DNA from: Palsa-504 sp963806335 | GTDB lineage: Bacteria; Actinomycetota; Actinomycetes; Streptosporangiales; Streptosporangiaceae | NCBI GenBank assembly: GCA_963806335.1 | Contig: CAWDXO010000009.1 | Location: 186,001-250,000 of the forward strand | Reading direction: 5' to 3' | DNA: 64,000 nt | Shown: piece by piece, positions 40,521-48,381 of the stretch | Layout of the letters: every line of letters starts with the position of its first letter | Numbering within the stretch: position 1 is the stretch's first letter | The notes under the pieces: model-generated | Databases searched by the model: none | What the model was told of the DNA's origin: nothing | The model's input: only the letters and a program-made list of their open reading frames with translations | Made by a program: the position numbers and the translations under genes

Positions 40521-40619
40521 TCAGGACTCGCGGTTGCGGCGCTGGTCGCTGCGCCTGAGCAGGAACAAGACCACGACGATGAAGACGAACAGCGCGGCCG
40601 CGCCGATGTAGTCAATCAT
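40521..40619 (-). CDS. 32-residue single-helix small protein
   Basis: MIDYIGAAALFVFIVVVLFL is one membrane helix, followed by LRRSDQRRNRES. GGAG lies about 11 bp before the ATG. It is convergent with the transporter gene. It has the short-helix-plus-basic-tail form common in actinobacterial small proteins, and its function is unknown. Confidence 0.5.
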   Translation of the reverse strand: MIDYIGAAALFVFIVVVLFLLRRSDQRRNRES

Positions 40620-40984
40620 GCCGTTCGTATCTCCATCCTCGGAGCGTAGCAGCAGCTTGGGCCGGGCGGGTAGCGCGGTCCGAGCACCAGTCACCGGGGC
40701 GGCCGGGCCGGCCGGGCCGGCGTAACCGGCCGGGCACGGAGAAGGGCAGGGGGTGGCAGTGGGTGAGCCGCTTCGTCGCTCAATTCGAGACGCCGGAGGC
40801 GCTGCGCGCGCCCAGGTGTGATCCCCAGCGGCCTGAAAGTGATTAGGGCGCCGTACCGCGGGTAGCGCGGCGGAGGCAGTGGGCGTCCCTGTCTGGGCGG
40901 CCACACGGTACCCGAAGAAGCCGGGCCATTAGCCGCGCTCGGCGCGGGGGCGGCTGGCTGGCCCGGACAGAAAGGATGCTTAGC
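40620..40984. other. Intergenic stretch with a possible gene fragment
   Basis: About 365 bp without a supported gene. A GC-rich repeat of GGCCGGGCC lies near 40700. A short frame from GTG 40761 begins SRFVAQFETPEALRAP, which resembles the start of DUF3341-type proteins, then stops after 27 residues. It may be a fragment. Confidence 0.3.
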
Positions 40985-41221
40985 ATGTGGATGTTTCTTT
41001 CCAGGCGGCTGCGGGCTTGGGTGATACTCGCCATCGCCTTGCCGCTGACCCGGCTGTTCGTCCATCGCCTCGCCAGCGCCGCTGAACGCCGCGATCCGTA
41101 CACTCGTACGGCCAGAGCGCTTCACCAGGCCGATTCGGCCGTGACCGCGGTGTCCAGGCGCACCTCCCGCAGGGCGGCACGCTTACCCGGCGAGATGGTG
41201 CTGGGTAGGGTGCGGGGGTGA
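40985..41221 (+). CDS. 78-residue small membrane protein
   Basis: MWMFLSRRLRAWVILAIALP begins a single membrane segment (about residues 10-25), followed by a charged tail with HRLASAAERRDPYTRTARAL and an Arg-rich end. ATG 40985 is preferred because AAAGG is 9 bp upstream; ATG 40976 would abut it. It is translationally coupled to the methyltransferase gene through GTGA. Similar small proteins occur in actinomycetes; function is unknown. Confidence 0.55.
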   Translation: MWMFLSRRLRAWVILAIALPLTRLFVHRLASAAERRDPYTRTARALHQADSAVTAVSRRTSRRAARLPGEMVLGRVRG

Positions 41222-41976
41222 GCTTTGACGTCGGCGCGGACGCTTACCTGCGTTTTATGGGGAAGTACTCCGAGCCGCTGGCGGTGCGGTTCGCTGACCT
41301 GGCCGGCCTTAGCCGGGGGCAGCGGGCGCTCGACGTGGGCTGCGGGCCGGGAGCGCTGACGGCCGAGCTGGTCAGGCGGCTGGGAGCGAACGCGGTCCGC
41401 GCGGTGGACCCCTCGGCGTCTTTCGTGGCGGCGGCGCGGGAGCGGCTGCCAGGGGTCGATATCAGCCGGTCGGCGGCCGAGCAGCTGCCCTTCCCTGACG
41501 GCGTTTTCGATGCCGTGCTGGCGCAGTTGGTCGTGCATTTCATGGCCGATCCGGTGGCGGGCCTGCGGGAGATGGGCCGGGTCGCCAGCCCCGGCGGAAC
41601 GGTGGCGGCATGCGTGTGGGATCACGCAAGCGGCCGCGGCCCGCTAGCCGTATTCTGGCGGGCGGTGCTCGAGCTTGACCCGGCGGCGCACGACGAGTCC
41701 GGCCTGGCCGGCGTCCGGGAGGGCCAGCTGGCCGGCCTTTTCGCCGAGGCGGGCCTGGGCCAGGCGCAGGCGGCGACCCTGAATGTCCGCGTGCGCTACG
41801 ACTCGTTCGAGCAGTGGTGGGAGCCGTTCACGCTCGGAGTCGGCCCGGCCGGGGCGTACGTCGCGTCGCTGACCGAGGAGCAGCGCGCCGCGCTGCGGGA
41901 ACACTGCCGGCCGCGGCTACCCGCCGGACCAGTCGAGGTCAGCGCCTTCGCGTGGGCGGCCGTGGCCCGGATCTGA
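41218..41976 (+). CDS. Class I SAM-dependent methyltransferase
   Basis: A 252-residue protein with motif I RALDVGCGPGALTAELVRRL, acidic motif II region VRAVDPSASFVAAARERLPG, and FDAVLAQLVVHFMADPVAGL with a post-motif GRVASPGGTVAACVW. GTG 41218 overlaps the preceding stop. It probably acts at the edge of the type III polyketide cluster, but its substrate is not known. Its 3' end overlaps the convergent methyltransferase gene by 60 bp. Confidence 0.82.
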   Translation: MSFDVGADAYLRFMGKYSEPLAVRFADLAGLSRGQRALDVGCGPGALTAELVRRLGANAVRAVDPSASFVAAARERLPGVDISRSAAEQLPFPDGVFDAVLAQLVVHFMADPVAGLREMGRVASPGGTVAACVWDHASGRGPLAVFWRAVLELDPAAHDESGLAGVREGQLAGLFAEAGLGQAQAATLNVRVRYDSFEQWWEPFTLGVGPAGAYVASLTEEQRAALREHCRPRLPAGPVEVSAFAWAAVARI

Positions 41977-42690
41977 CGGTTCCTCCTTGGTGCCCCGGCC
42001 CTGGAAGAGGACGGCGGTGGACCAGGTGCGGACCATCCGGGCCGTCGGCTGCCGACGGCGCAGCCAGCGCAGCAGCGACCACACACCCGGCCGCAGGCCG
42101 TTCAGCTGGAGCTGGACCCCGCGGCGGGCACACTCGGAGATCAGGACCTGGCGGTCGACGAACAGGGCGGGATCGTGCAGCCCCGGGGGCGCGGCCCGCG
42201 GTATCCGCTCGGCCACCGTGATGACCAGAAGCCGCGCCAGGAAGGTGGCGGCGATGGTGTCGACGACCAGGACCCCGCCCGGACGAAGGACCCGGCACGC
42301 TTCCCGCACGGCCGCGCGCAGGTCCACCACGTGCTCGAGGATCTCGCCGGCGCAGACCACGTCGGCGCAGCCGTCGGCCAGCGGCAGGACGGAGGCATCG
42401 CCCTGGACCGCCGTCACGCCGTGCTCGGCCGCCTGGACCAGCGCGGACCTGGTGAGGTCCACTCCCACCAGCCGGTACCCCAGCCCGGTGACGTGCGGGG
42501 CGAGCAAGCCGGCCCCGCAGCCTACGTCGACCAGCACCGCTCCCGGCCGGGCGGCGGGCGGGACCAGGGCCGCGCGGGCCTGCGCCAGCCAGTGCAGCAT
42601 GGCGAACGTCCCGCGTGGATCCCACCATTGACCAGCCAGGTCGTCGTACTGAGCCGGGTCGTTTCTGACCCGTCGCGTTATGGCTGCCAT
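41917..42690 (-). CDS. UbiG-like O-methyltransferase
   Basis: A 257-residue class I methyltransferase of the UbiG/Coq3 type: YDDLAGQWWDPRGTFAMLHW (the Trp-rich UbiG-like start), VLVDVGCGAGLLAPHVTGLG (motif I), LVGVDLTRSALVQAAEHGV, VVCAGEILEHVVDLRAAVRE, and RVLRPGGVLVVDTIAATFLA. UbiG methylates hydroxyl groups of prenylated quinol rings. Together with the UbiA and monooxygenase genes divergent from it, this suggests methylation of a prenylated aromatic product. ATG 42690 is the start. Confidence 0.83.
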   Translation of the reverse strand: MAAITRRVRNDPAQYDDLAGQWWDPRGTFAMLHWLAQARAALVPPAARPGAVLVDVGCGAGLLAPHVTGLGYRLVGVDLTRSALVQAAEHGVTAVQGDASVLPLADGCADVVCAGEILEHVVDLRAAVREACRVLRPGGVLVVDTIAATFLARLLVITVAERIPRAAPPGLHDPALFVDRQVLISECARRGVQLQLNGLRPGVWSLLRWLRRRQPTARMVRTWSTAVLFQGRGTKEEPSDPGHGRPREGADLDWSGG

Positions 42691-42735
42691 CCCCCGATCT
42701 TCGCAGCATTGCCGGAGAAGACATAGGTTGGCGCC

Positions 42736-43596
42736 ATGGGCGGGGAACAGCAGGTCGGGCTGCCCGGCGTTCGCGGCGCCGGCCCGGCCATCGCATTGCT
42801 CCGCGCTTCCCACCCCGAGCCGACGGCTATGGTCACGGCGCTGACCGTCGCGCTGGCCATAGGAACCGGGCGCAGCGGCGTCGGCGTCGGCCTGGCGGGC
42901 GCCGCGGTGCTGGCCGGGCAGCTATCGGTCGGCTGGCACAACGACTGGCTGGACGCGGCGCGCGACACGGCCGCCCGGCGGGCGGACAAGCCCGTCGCGG
43001 CCGGGCTCGTCTCCCGGCGCACCGTCGGCAGGTGCGCGCTGGCCGCCCTGATCGCCACCGTGCCGCTGTCTTTCGCGTCCGGCTGGCGGGCGGCCCTGGC
43101 CCACCTGACAGCGGTAGGCCTGGCCTGGGCGTACAACGCGCGGCTGAAGGCGACCGTCTTCTCGTTCGTGCCCTACGCGGTGGCGTTTCCCCTGCTGGTC
43201 GCCTTCGTTACCCTGGGCGGCCCCCAGGCCTCGTGGCCGCCGTGGTGGGCGCTGGCGGCCGCGGCCCTGCTCGGCTGCAGCGCCCACCTGGTCAACGTGG
43301 TGCCCGACCTGGCGGACGACCTGGCCACGGGCGTCCGGGGGCTCCCCCACCGGCTCGGCCGGTCGCGCAGCGTGGCTGCCACCGTGGTCCTGCTGCTGGC
43401 AGCCACGGTGATCGAGTCCTTCGGGCCGGGCCACCCGGGCTGGGGGGCCGTGGCCGCCCTGATCGCCGTGGCCGTGACGATGGCGGCCGGGATCGCCCTG
43501 GCCCGGCGGCCGGGATCGCGCTGGCTGTTCCGCGCCGTCCTGCTGGCCGCTGCCATCGACGTCGCCGAGCTCGTCGCCCGCGGCAGCCGGCTGTGA
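42736..43596 (+). CDS. UbiA-family prenyltransferase
   Basis: A 286-residue polytopic membrane protein. Both metal-binding Asp motifs are present: NDWLDAARDTAARRADKPVA (NDxxDxxxD type) and NVVPDLADDLATGVRGLPHR. About eight hydrophobic helices are visible. It should attach an isoprenoid chain to an aromatic acceptor. Lack of a MenA-type context and the coupled monooxygenase and polyketide synthase genes suggest a polyketide-derived acceptor. Its stop overlaps the next start (GTGA). Confidence 0.82.
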   Translation: MGGEQQVGLPGVRGAGPAIALLRASHPEPTAMVTALTVALAIGTGRSGVGVGLAGAAVLAGQLSVGWHNDWLDAARDTAARRADKPVAAGLVSRRTVGRCALAALIATVPLSFASGWRAALAHLTAVGLAWAYNARLKATVFSFVPYAVAFPLLVAFVTLGGPQASWPPWWALAAAALLGCSAHLVNVVPDLADDLATGVRGLPHRLGRSRSVAATVVLLLAATVIESFGPGHPGWGAVAALIAVAVTMAAGIALARRPGSRWLFRAVLLAAAIDVAELVARGSRL

Positions 43597-45149
43597 CGGG
43601 AGGCCCGCAGCTGGTCGACACGGACGTCGCGGTGATCGGCGCAGGCCCGGTCGGCTTGCTGCTCGCCCTGCTGCTCGGCCGCCGCGGGTGGCGAGTGGAG
43701 GTCCTGGAGCGGCAGGCGGCGGCATTCGGGCGGCCCCGCGCGGTTCACCTCGACCACGAGGCGGCTCGCATCTTGCAGAACGCCGGGATCATGGACCGCC
43801 TGGCGCCGCGGACCGAGGTGATGGACAGCTACCTGTGGCGCAACGCCACCGCGGGCACGCTGCTGTGGCTGGACGGTGAGGCGGACGTTCCAACGGTGTC
43901 CGGATGGCCCGCGTCGACCATGTTCTACCAGCCCGACCTGGAGCAGCTACTGGCCGAGGAGGTCAGCGGACAGCCGACCATCGCGGTACGGCCCGGCCAT
44001 GAGGTCACCGACGTCCAGCCGGACGGTGAAGGCGCCTCCGTGCGGGCGGCGGAGCCGGGGGGCGTCGGCGTGCGCGCGCGGTGGGTCATCGGGTGCGACG
44101 GGGCCGACAGTCGCGTGCGGTCGCTGGCGGGCCTGGACGTCCTCGACCTGCACTACCAGGCTCAGTGGCTGATCGTCGACGTCTCACCGGCCGAGCCGGC
44201 CCGTTGGTCGCCGCTGAATATCCAGGTCTGCGATCCGGCCCGGCCGACCACGGCGGTGTCCGGGGGACCCGGACGACGCCGGTTCGAGTTCATGCGGCTG
44301 CCGAGCGACCGCGACGACTTCGGCACGGCGGCGACCGCCTGGCGACTGCTCGAGCCGTGGGGCCTCACCCCGGCCAACGCGGCCCTGGAACGGCACGCGA
44401 CCTACACCTTCGCCGCCAGGCTGGTCGAGGAGTGGCGCCGCGGCCGGATGCTGGTAGCGGGCGACGCCGCCCACCAGATGCCGCCGTTCGCCGGCCAGGG
44501 ACTGTGCTCGGGCCTGCGGGACGCGGCCAGCCTGGCTTGGCGGCTCCACCTCGTGCTGGCCGGGCAGGCCCCCGAGACCCTGCTGGACAGCTACGGCGCC
44601 GAGCGAGGACCCCAGGTCCGCGCCGAGATCGACTTCTCCGTAGAGCTCGGAAAGATCATCTGCGTGCTCGACCCAGCCGAGGCCGCGGCCAGGGACGAGA
44701 ACTTCCTGCCGATCGGCCAGGCGGGCCCCGTGCCGCTCCCGGACCGGCCGCCGCTCGGGCCAGGGATCCTGCTCCCCGGCGATCCGCACGCCGGGAAGCC
44801 GGCTCTGCAAGCACCGGTCGGCCTGGATGGTCAGGCCCACCGCCTCGACGACATCACGAGCGGGAGCTGGGTCCTGCTGGGTCAGTCGGCCGATCCCGCC
44901 GCTACGTTCCCCGCCGGGCTCGCGCACTGGTGGGCGTCGCTCGGCGGCCGCTCGTTCCAGGTCACCGCGGGCGGCCCGGTCGATGACCGCACCGGAGCGT
45001 ACGGCCGCTGGTTCGGCGCGATGGAGCGGGACATCGTGCTGATCCGCCCCGACGCCTACATCTTCGGCACGGCCACCGCACCGGACGGGGCCGCCGGGCT
45101 GGCGGACGCGCTACGCGCCGCGCTGGCCGGCCCATCGCGGCCCGGGTGA
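43593..45149 (+). CDS. FAD-dependent aromatic monooxygenase (MhpA/PheA-like)
   Basis: A 518-residue class A flavin monooxygenase. It has the GxGxxG motif VIGAGPVGLLLALLLGRRG, the DG motif WVIGCDGADSRVRSLAG, and the GD motif VAGDAAHQMPPFAGQG, plus a C-terminal thioredoxin-like extension (about residues 400-518) typical of phenol-type hydroxylases. It hydroxylates aromatic rings with NAD(P)H and O2. It is coupled to UbiA, and the type III polyketide synthase follows, as in srs-type alkylresorcinol/quinone clusters where a flavoprotein converts resorcinols to quinones. Confidence 0.85.
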   Translation: MTGGPQLVDTDVAVIGAGPVGLLLALLLGRRGWRVEVLERQAAAFGRPRAVHLDHEAARILQNAGIMDRLAPRTEVMDSYLWRNATAGTLLWLDGEADVPTVSGWPASTMFYQPDLEQLLAEEVSGQPTIAVRPGHEVTDVQPDGEGASVRAAEPGGVGVRARWVIGCDGADSRVRSLAGLDVLDLHYQAQWLIVDVSPAEPARWSPLNIQVCDPARPTTAVSGGPGRRRFEFMRLPSDRDDFGTAATAWRLLEPWGLTPANAALERHATYTFAARLVEEWRRGRMLVAGDAAHQMPPFAGQGLCSGLRDAASLAWRLHLVLAGQAPETLLDSYGAERGPQVRAEIDFSVELGKIICVLDPAEAAARDENFLPIGQAGPVPLPDRPPLGPGILLPGDPHAGKPALQAPVGLDGQAHRLDDITSGSWVLLGQSADPAATFPAGLAHWWASLGGRSFQVTAGGPVDDRTGAYGRWFGAMERDIVLIRPDAYIFGTATAPDGAAGLADALRAALAGPSRPG

Positions 45150-45181
45150 TTGGCGTGACGGGTGATTGGCGTGACGGGTGA
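45144..45181 (+). repeat. Two and a third tandem copies of a 16-bp unit
   Basis: GGGTGATTGGCGTGAC at 45144-45159 and 45160-45175, then GGGTGA. It spans the monooxygenase stop codon and a candidate GTG start of the polyketide synthase gene, and so may have reshaped the junction. Confidence 0.85.
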
Positions 45182-46332
45182 GGATAACCGATGATCAACT
45201 CAGGCCCCGATGGAGGAATGCGAGTGTCGGACCAGTTGTGGTAAGCGTCCCGGGCGCCGTTCGCGGCTCATTCCCGGTGATCACCGGAGCGGCCAGTGCC
45301 TGCCCGCCGTCGCGCACCCAGGAGCAGCTGTGGGACGGCTTCTTCGCCCGGCACTTCCGGCAGAGCCGGTCGGCCCGGCGGGTGTTCATGTCGACGGGAG
45401 TCCGGCACCGGCACTGCGCGGTCGATCCCAGCCAGGAGGACGTGTCCTCCTGGACGACCGGACGGCGGATGACGCGCTACCTCGACGAGGGCGTCCCGCT
45501 CGCGACCGACGCGGTCGCCCGGGCGCTGGCCGCGGCGGACTGCAGCCCCCGCGATATCGGGTTGCTGGCCGTAGTGTCGTGCACCGGCTACGCCACGCCG
45601 GGCGTGGATCACCACCTGGCCGCCAAGCTGGGGTTCCCGGCGTCCCTGCAACGGCTGTTCATCGGGCACATGGGCTGCTACGGGGCGGTGCCCGGGCTCG
45701 GCGCGGTCGCCGACTACGTGACGGCCAGGCAGCAGCCTGCCGTGCTGGTATGCGTCGAGCTGGCCAGCCTGCATGTCCAGCCGCCGACGGCCGACATGGA
45801 ACAGATCGTGGCGCACGCGCTGTTCAGCGACGCGGCCTCCGCCGTGGTGATGGAGCCTGCCACCGGACGCCCGGGCGGCGGCCTGGCCCTGGTCGACATC
45901 ACCGCCTGCACGGTACCGGAAGCCGCTTCGCTGATGACCTGGTCGGTCACTGACGCCGGATTCCGGATGACGCTGGACCGGCGCGTTCCGGATGTCCTCG
46001 CGGCGCAGGTCGGGCCGGCCGTGGATGACCTGCTGGCCCGCAACCAGCTGCAGCGCGGTGAGGTGGCGGCGTGGGCCGTCCATCCCGGCGGCCCCCGGAT
46101 CCTGGACGTGGTCGCCGACCGGCTGGGCCTGGCCGATGACGACCTCGCCGATTCCCGCCGCGTCCTGGCCGAGCACGGCAACTGCTCCTCGGCGACCTTG
46201 CTGCTCGTGCTCGGCGAGCTTCGCCGCCGTACGCTGGCACCCGGTGCGCCGGTGGTCGCGATGGCGTTCGGGCCCGGTCTGACTCTTTATGCTTGCCTCT
46301 TGCGCTGGAGGTCTCATGACGATTCCCTTTGA
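45178..46332 (+). CDS. Type III polyketide synthase
   Basis: Up to 384 residues, normal for the family. The catalytic triad is visible: Cys in FIGHMGCYGAVPGL, His in AWAVHPGGPRILD, Asn in AEHGNCSSATLL. It also has VSCTGYATPGVD and the C-terminal MAFGPGLTLYACLL. It condenses acyl-CoA starters with malonyl-CoA to form resorcinols, pyrones or naphthols. GTG 45178 lies in a small tandem repeat; GTG 45238 (after a distant GGAGG) is an alternative, giving 364 residues. Neighbours suggest the product is prenylated, hydroxylated and methylated. Confidence 0.88.
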   Translation: MRITDDQLRPRWRNASVGPVVVSVPGAVRGSFPVITGAASACPPSRTQEQLWDGFFARHFRQSRSARRVFMSTGVRHRHCAVDPSQEDVSSWTTGRRMTRYLDEGVPLATDAVARALAAADCSPRDIGLLAVVSCTGYATPGVDHHLAAKLGFPASLQRLFIGHMGCYGAVPGLGAVADYVTARQQPAVLVCVELASLHVQPPTADMEQIVAHALFSDAASAVVMEPATGRPGGGLALVDITACTVPEAASLMTWSVTDAGFRMTLDRRVPDVLAAQVGPAVDDLLARNQLQRGEVAAWAVHPGGPRILDVVADRLGLADDDLADSRRVLAEHGNCSSATLLLVLGELRRRTLAPGAPVVAMAFGPGLTLYACLLRWRSHDDSL

Positions 46333-47134
46333 CACGACCAAGCCGAACATGGCCCGTATGTACGACTACTGGCTCGGCGGCAAGGACAACTTCGAAGCCG
46401 ACCGCAAAGCGGCCGAGGCGGTGCGGGAACTGCGGCCCAACATCGCCGAGCAGGCGTTTGACAACAAGAAGTTCCTGACCAGGGCGGTCAGCTACGTGGC
46501 CGCGCAGGGCGTGCGGCAGTTCCTTGACGTCGGTTCGGGATTGCCCACCTCCCCGGTGGTAGCCGACGGCGCGGCACCGCTGTGGCGGGCCACTCACGAG
46601 GCGGCCCAGGCCGTCATCCCCGACCCGATAGTGGCCTACGTGGACCTTGACCCGGTGGCCGTCCGGCATTCACAGGCCCTGCTAGCCGGCGGCAGCCGCC
46701 GGGTCGTCGCGGTCGACGGGGACATGCGTGACCCGCAGACCGTCCTCGGCGACGACGACATCCGGGCCGCCGGGCTCGACCTAGCCGCTCCCACGTGCGT
46801 CATCCTGGCCTGCGTGCTCCACTTCGTGGACGCCAAGACCGCCCGGGGCATCGTGGCCGCGTTCACCGCGCCGCTCGCTCCGGGGTCGTACGTGATCATC
46901 TCCGTGGGATTCGCCAAGGGCGAGGCCGGCCAGGATTTCGCCCGGACGTACAACGCCCAGGACGGGGCCCGGATCTACGCCCATTCCTGGAACGAGATCT
47001 CGGCCCTGTTCGACGGCCTGGAGCTTGTTCCGCCCGGTCTGGCGGAAACCTCGGCGTGGCAGCCCGGCCGTCCGCCCGGCGGCGGCGAGGAACAAACCAG
47101 CATGATCGTGGCCGGCGTCGGGCGCCGGCCGTAA
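46316..47134 (+). CDS. SAM-dependent methyltransferase, DUF574 (PF04672) type
   Basis: A 272-residue actinobacterial S-adenosyl methyltransferase: NMARMYDYWLGGKDNFEADR, FLDVGSGLPTSPVV, VAYVDLDPVAVRHSQALLAG, VILACVLHFVDAKTARGIVA, and YAHSWNEISALFDGLELVPP. ATG 46316 follows GGAGG by 4 bp and overlaps the polyketide synthase gene by 17 bp, so the two are co-transcribed. This large family has few known substrates. Confidence 0.87.
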   Translation: MTIPFDTTKPNMARMYDYWLGGKDNFEADRKAAEAVRELRPNIAEQAFDNKKFLTRAVSYVAAQGVRQFLDVGSGLPTSPVVADGAAPLWRATHEAAQAVIPDPIVAYVDLDPVAVRHSQALLAGGSRRVVAVDGDMRDPQTVLGDDDIRAAGLDLAAPTCVILACVLHFVDAKTARGIVAAFTAPLAPGSYVIISVGFAKGEAGQDFARTYNAQDGARIYAHSWNEISALFDGLELVPPGLAETSAWQPGRPPGGGEEQTSMIVAGVGRRP

Positions 47135-47190
47135 GAGGGCGCTCGACGCGGGTATGGGCGGCTACGGCCGGCGGGCGGGTTGGCGGGCTG

Positions 47191-47233
47191 GGGGCACGCA
47201 CGGATGCCCGTTCGGCCGAAATAATGGTTTTAT
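47191..47233 (+). repeat. Dispersed CCGTTCGG element, copy D
   Basis: GGGGCACGCAC, five bases, CCCGTTCGG (ending 47215), then CCGAAATAATGGTTTT. An ATG at 47232 opens a 30-residue frame ending at 47324 that I do not recognise. The CGG-to-start distance (17 bp) is nearly that of copy B before xfp (18 bp). Confidence 0.6.
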
Positions 47234-47364
47234 GTCTTTAGGTGCGGGCCGCGCGTTCGCGATCGATCAGCCCGCCGACGTAGACGCGATCCGTCCCACC
47301 GCGCAGGGCTGCGGACCGCTATAACCAGGTGCGCGGGCCGCGGGCGCGGGTTACCTTAACCGTG

Positions 47365-47552
47365 ATGATCGCCTATGACGTAGCGGGAACCGGCCCGGTG
47401 CTGGTCCTGCTGCATGACCGGCTGGCCGGCCTGCTGCCCGGGCCCGGCGGGCCGAGCTGCCGTGGGCCGGGCATCTGCCCACGCTGGAGCGGCCAGAGGA
47501 AATGTCGGCGATGCTCACCGCCTTCTTCCGCGACACCGTCGACCAGGCGTGA
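47365..47552 (+). pseudogene. Remnant of an alpha/beta-hydrolase gene with a large internal deletion
   Basis: The frame from ATG 47365 begins MIAYDVAGTGPVLVLLH, the start of an alpha/beta hydrolase up to its oxyanion His region. Within about 50 bp another frame encodes the typical C-terminus with the catalytic His (WAGHLPTLERPEEMSAML, then TAFFRDTVDQA, stop at 47552). Roughly 180 residues between them are missing and the frames differ. It is a deletion relic, not a gene. Confidence 0.75.
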
Positions 47553-47577
47553 TGGCCAGTTCCACGCCGGTGTTCGG

Positions 47578-48264
47578 TTATAGCTCTCGCGGTCTCTTCG
47601 ACTCCAGTTTCCGAAGCTTGTTCTCGAGCTTCTGACGCTTGATGTCGTCCTTCGGCGGCTTCCGCCTGACGTCGACGGCGCCCCAGAAGGCAAGTCCGCT
47701 GATGAGGATCTTCGGCGCCCCAGGCTGTCCGGTGCCGGTGGGGCCGTGCTCGAAGGCGCCCATCAGCCCGATGCCGGTAACGTGTACCTCGGCGTCATCG
47801 GGCACGATTATGGCGATGGCGCCCATAATCGCGGTTGCGTGGATCCGCACCACGCGCTCCGCGAACCGTGCCTCCCGCAGGTCAAGCTCGCCACCGGCCA
47901 TGATCGCCACCGCGGTGAAATCCGCGGGCACAACCCAAGCACCCTTGCGCGAGAAGCCGCCCATGATGGCGATGGCAGCGCTCGACGTCGGCTCGCCGCC
48001 GAACCGGTTCACCGCGGCGCTATCAGCCGAGGCTACCGCGGGAGCGAGGGGTGGCATTGGTCCCGTATGCGGCAGGTCCTGGATGATCGGCTCGAGGTCG
48101 GTGTAGGTCTTGGCCGCATATACGGCGTCCAGCCGCTCATCGAGCTCGTCTGGGCTCAGCCGGCCCTCCCCGGCCGCATCGCGCAGTACCTCCGCCGCGT
48201 GCTCGCGATCTTGATCCGAGGCGCGGAGGCTCTTCCGGTCCGCGCCCGGCGAGGGACCTGTCAT
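47578..48264 (-). CDS. DUF1707 protein with LiaF/DUF2154-like C-terminal region
   Basis: A 228-residue protein. Residues about 12-65 are a DUF1707 domain (LRASDQDREHAAEVLRDAAG, GRLSPDELDERLDAVYAAKT). Residues about 95-200 form a beta-rich region with repeated IMGG/IMGA motifs (AIAIMGGFSRKGAWVVP, ATAIMGAIAIIVPDDAEVHV, GIGLMGAFEHG), like the cell-wall-active antibiotic response domain. A charged coil (DDIKRQKLENKLRKLESKR) ends it. No membrane segment is seen. It may be linked to envelope stress sensing. Confidence 0.8.
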   Translation of the reverse strand: MTGPSPGADRKSLRASDQDREHAAEVLRDAAGEGRLSPDELDERLDAVYAAKTYTDLEPIIQDLPHTGPMPPLAPAVASADSAAVNRFGGEPTSSAAIAIMGGFSRKGAWVVPADFTAVAIMAGGELDLREARFAERVVRIHATAIMGAIAIIVPDDAEVHVTGIGLMGAFEHGPTGTGQPGAPKILISGLAFWGAVDVRRKPPKDDIKRQKLENKLRKLESKRPREL

Positions 48265-48381
48265 AGCCAGAGCTTAGGCGCGCACCGCGGTTCAGGTACA
48301 GATCCAGGGTCAGCCGCCAGGCGCGGGGCGCGCCTTCGCGCGGCCTCACCTGTTCGTGCGATGGACGACGCCCGAAGTGGT

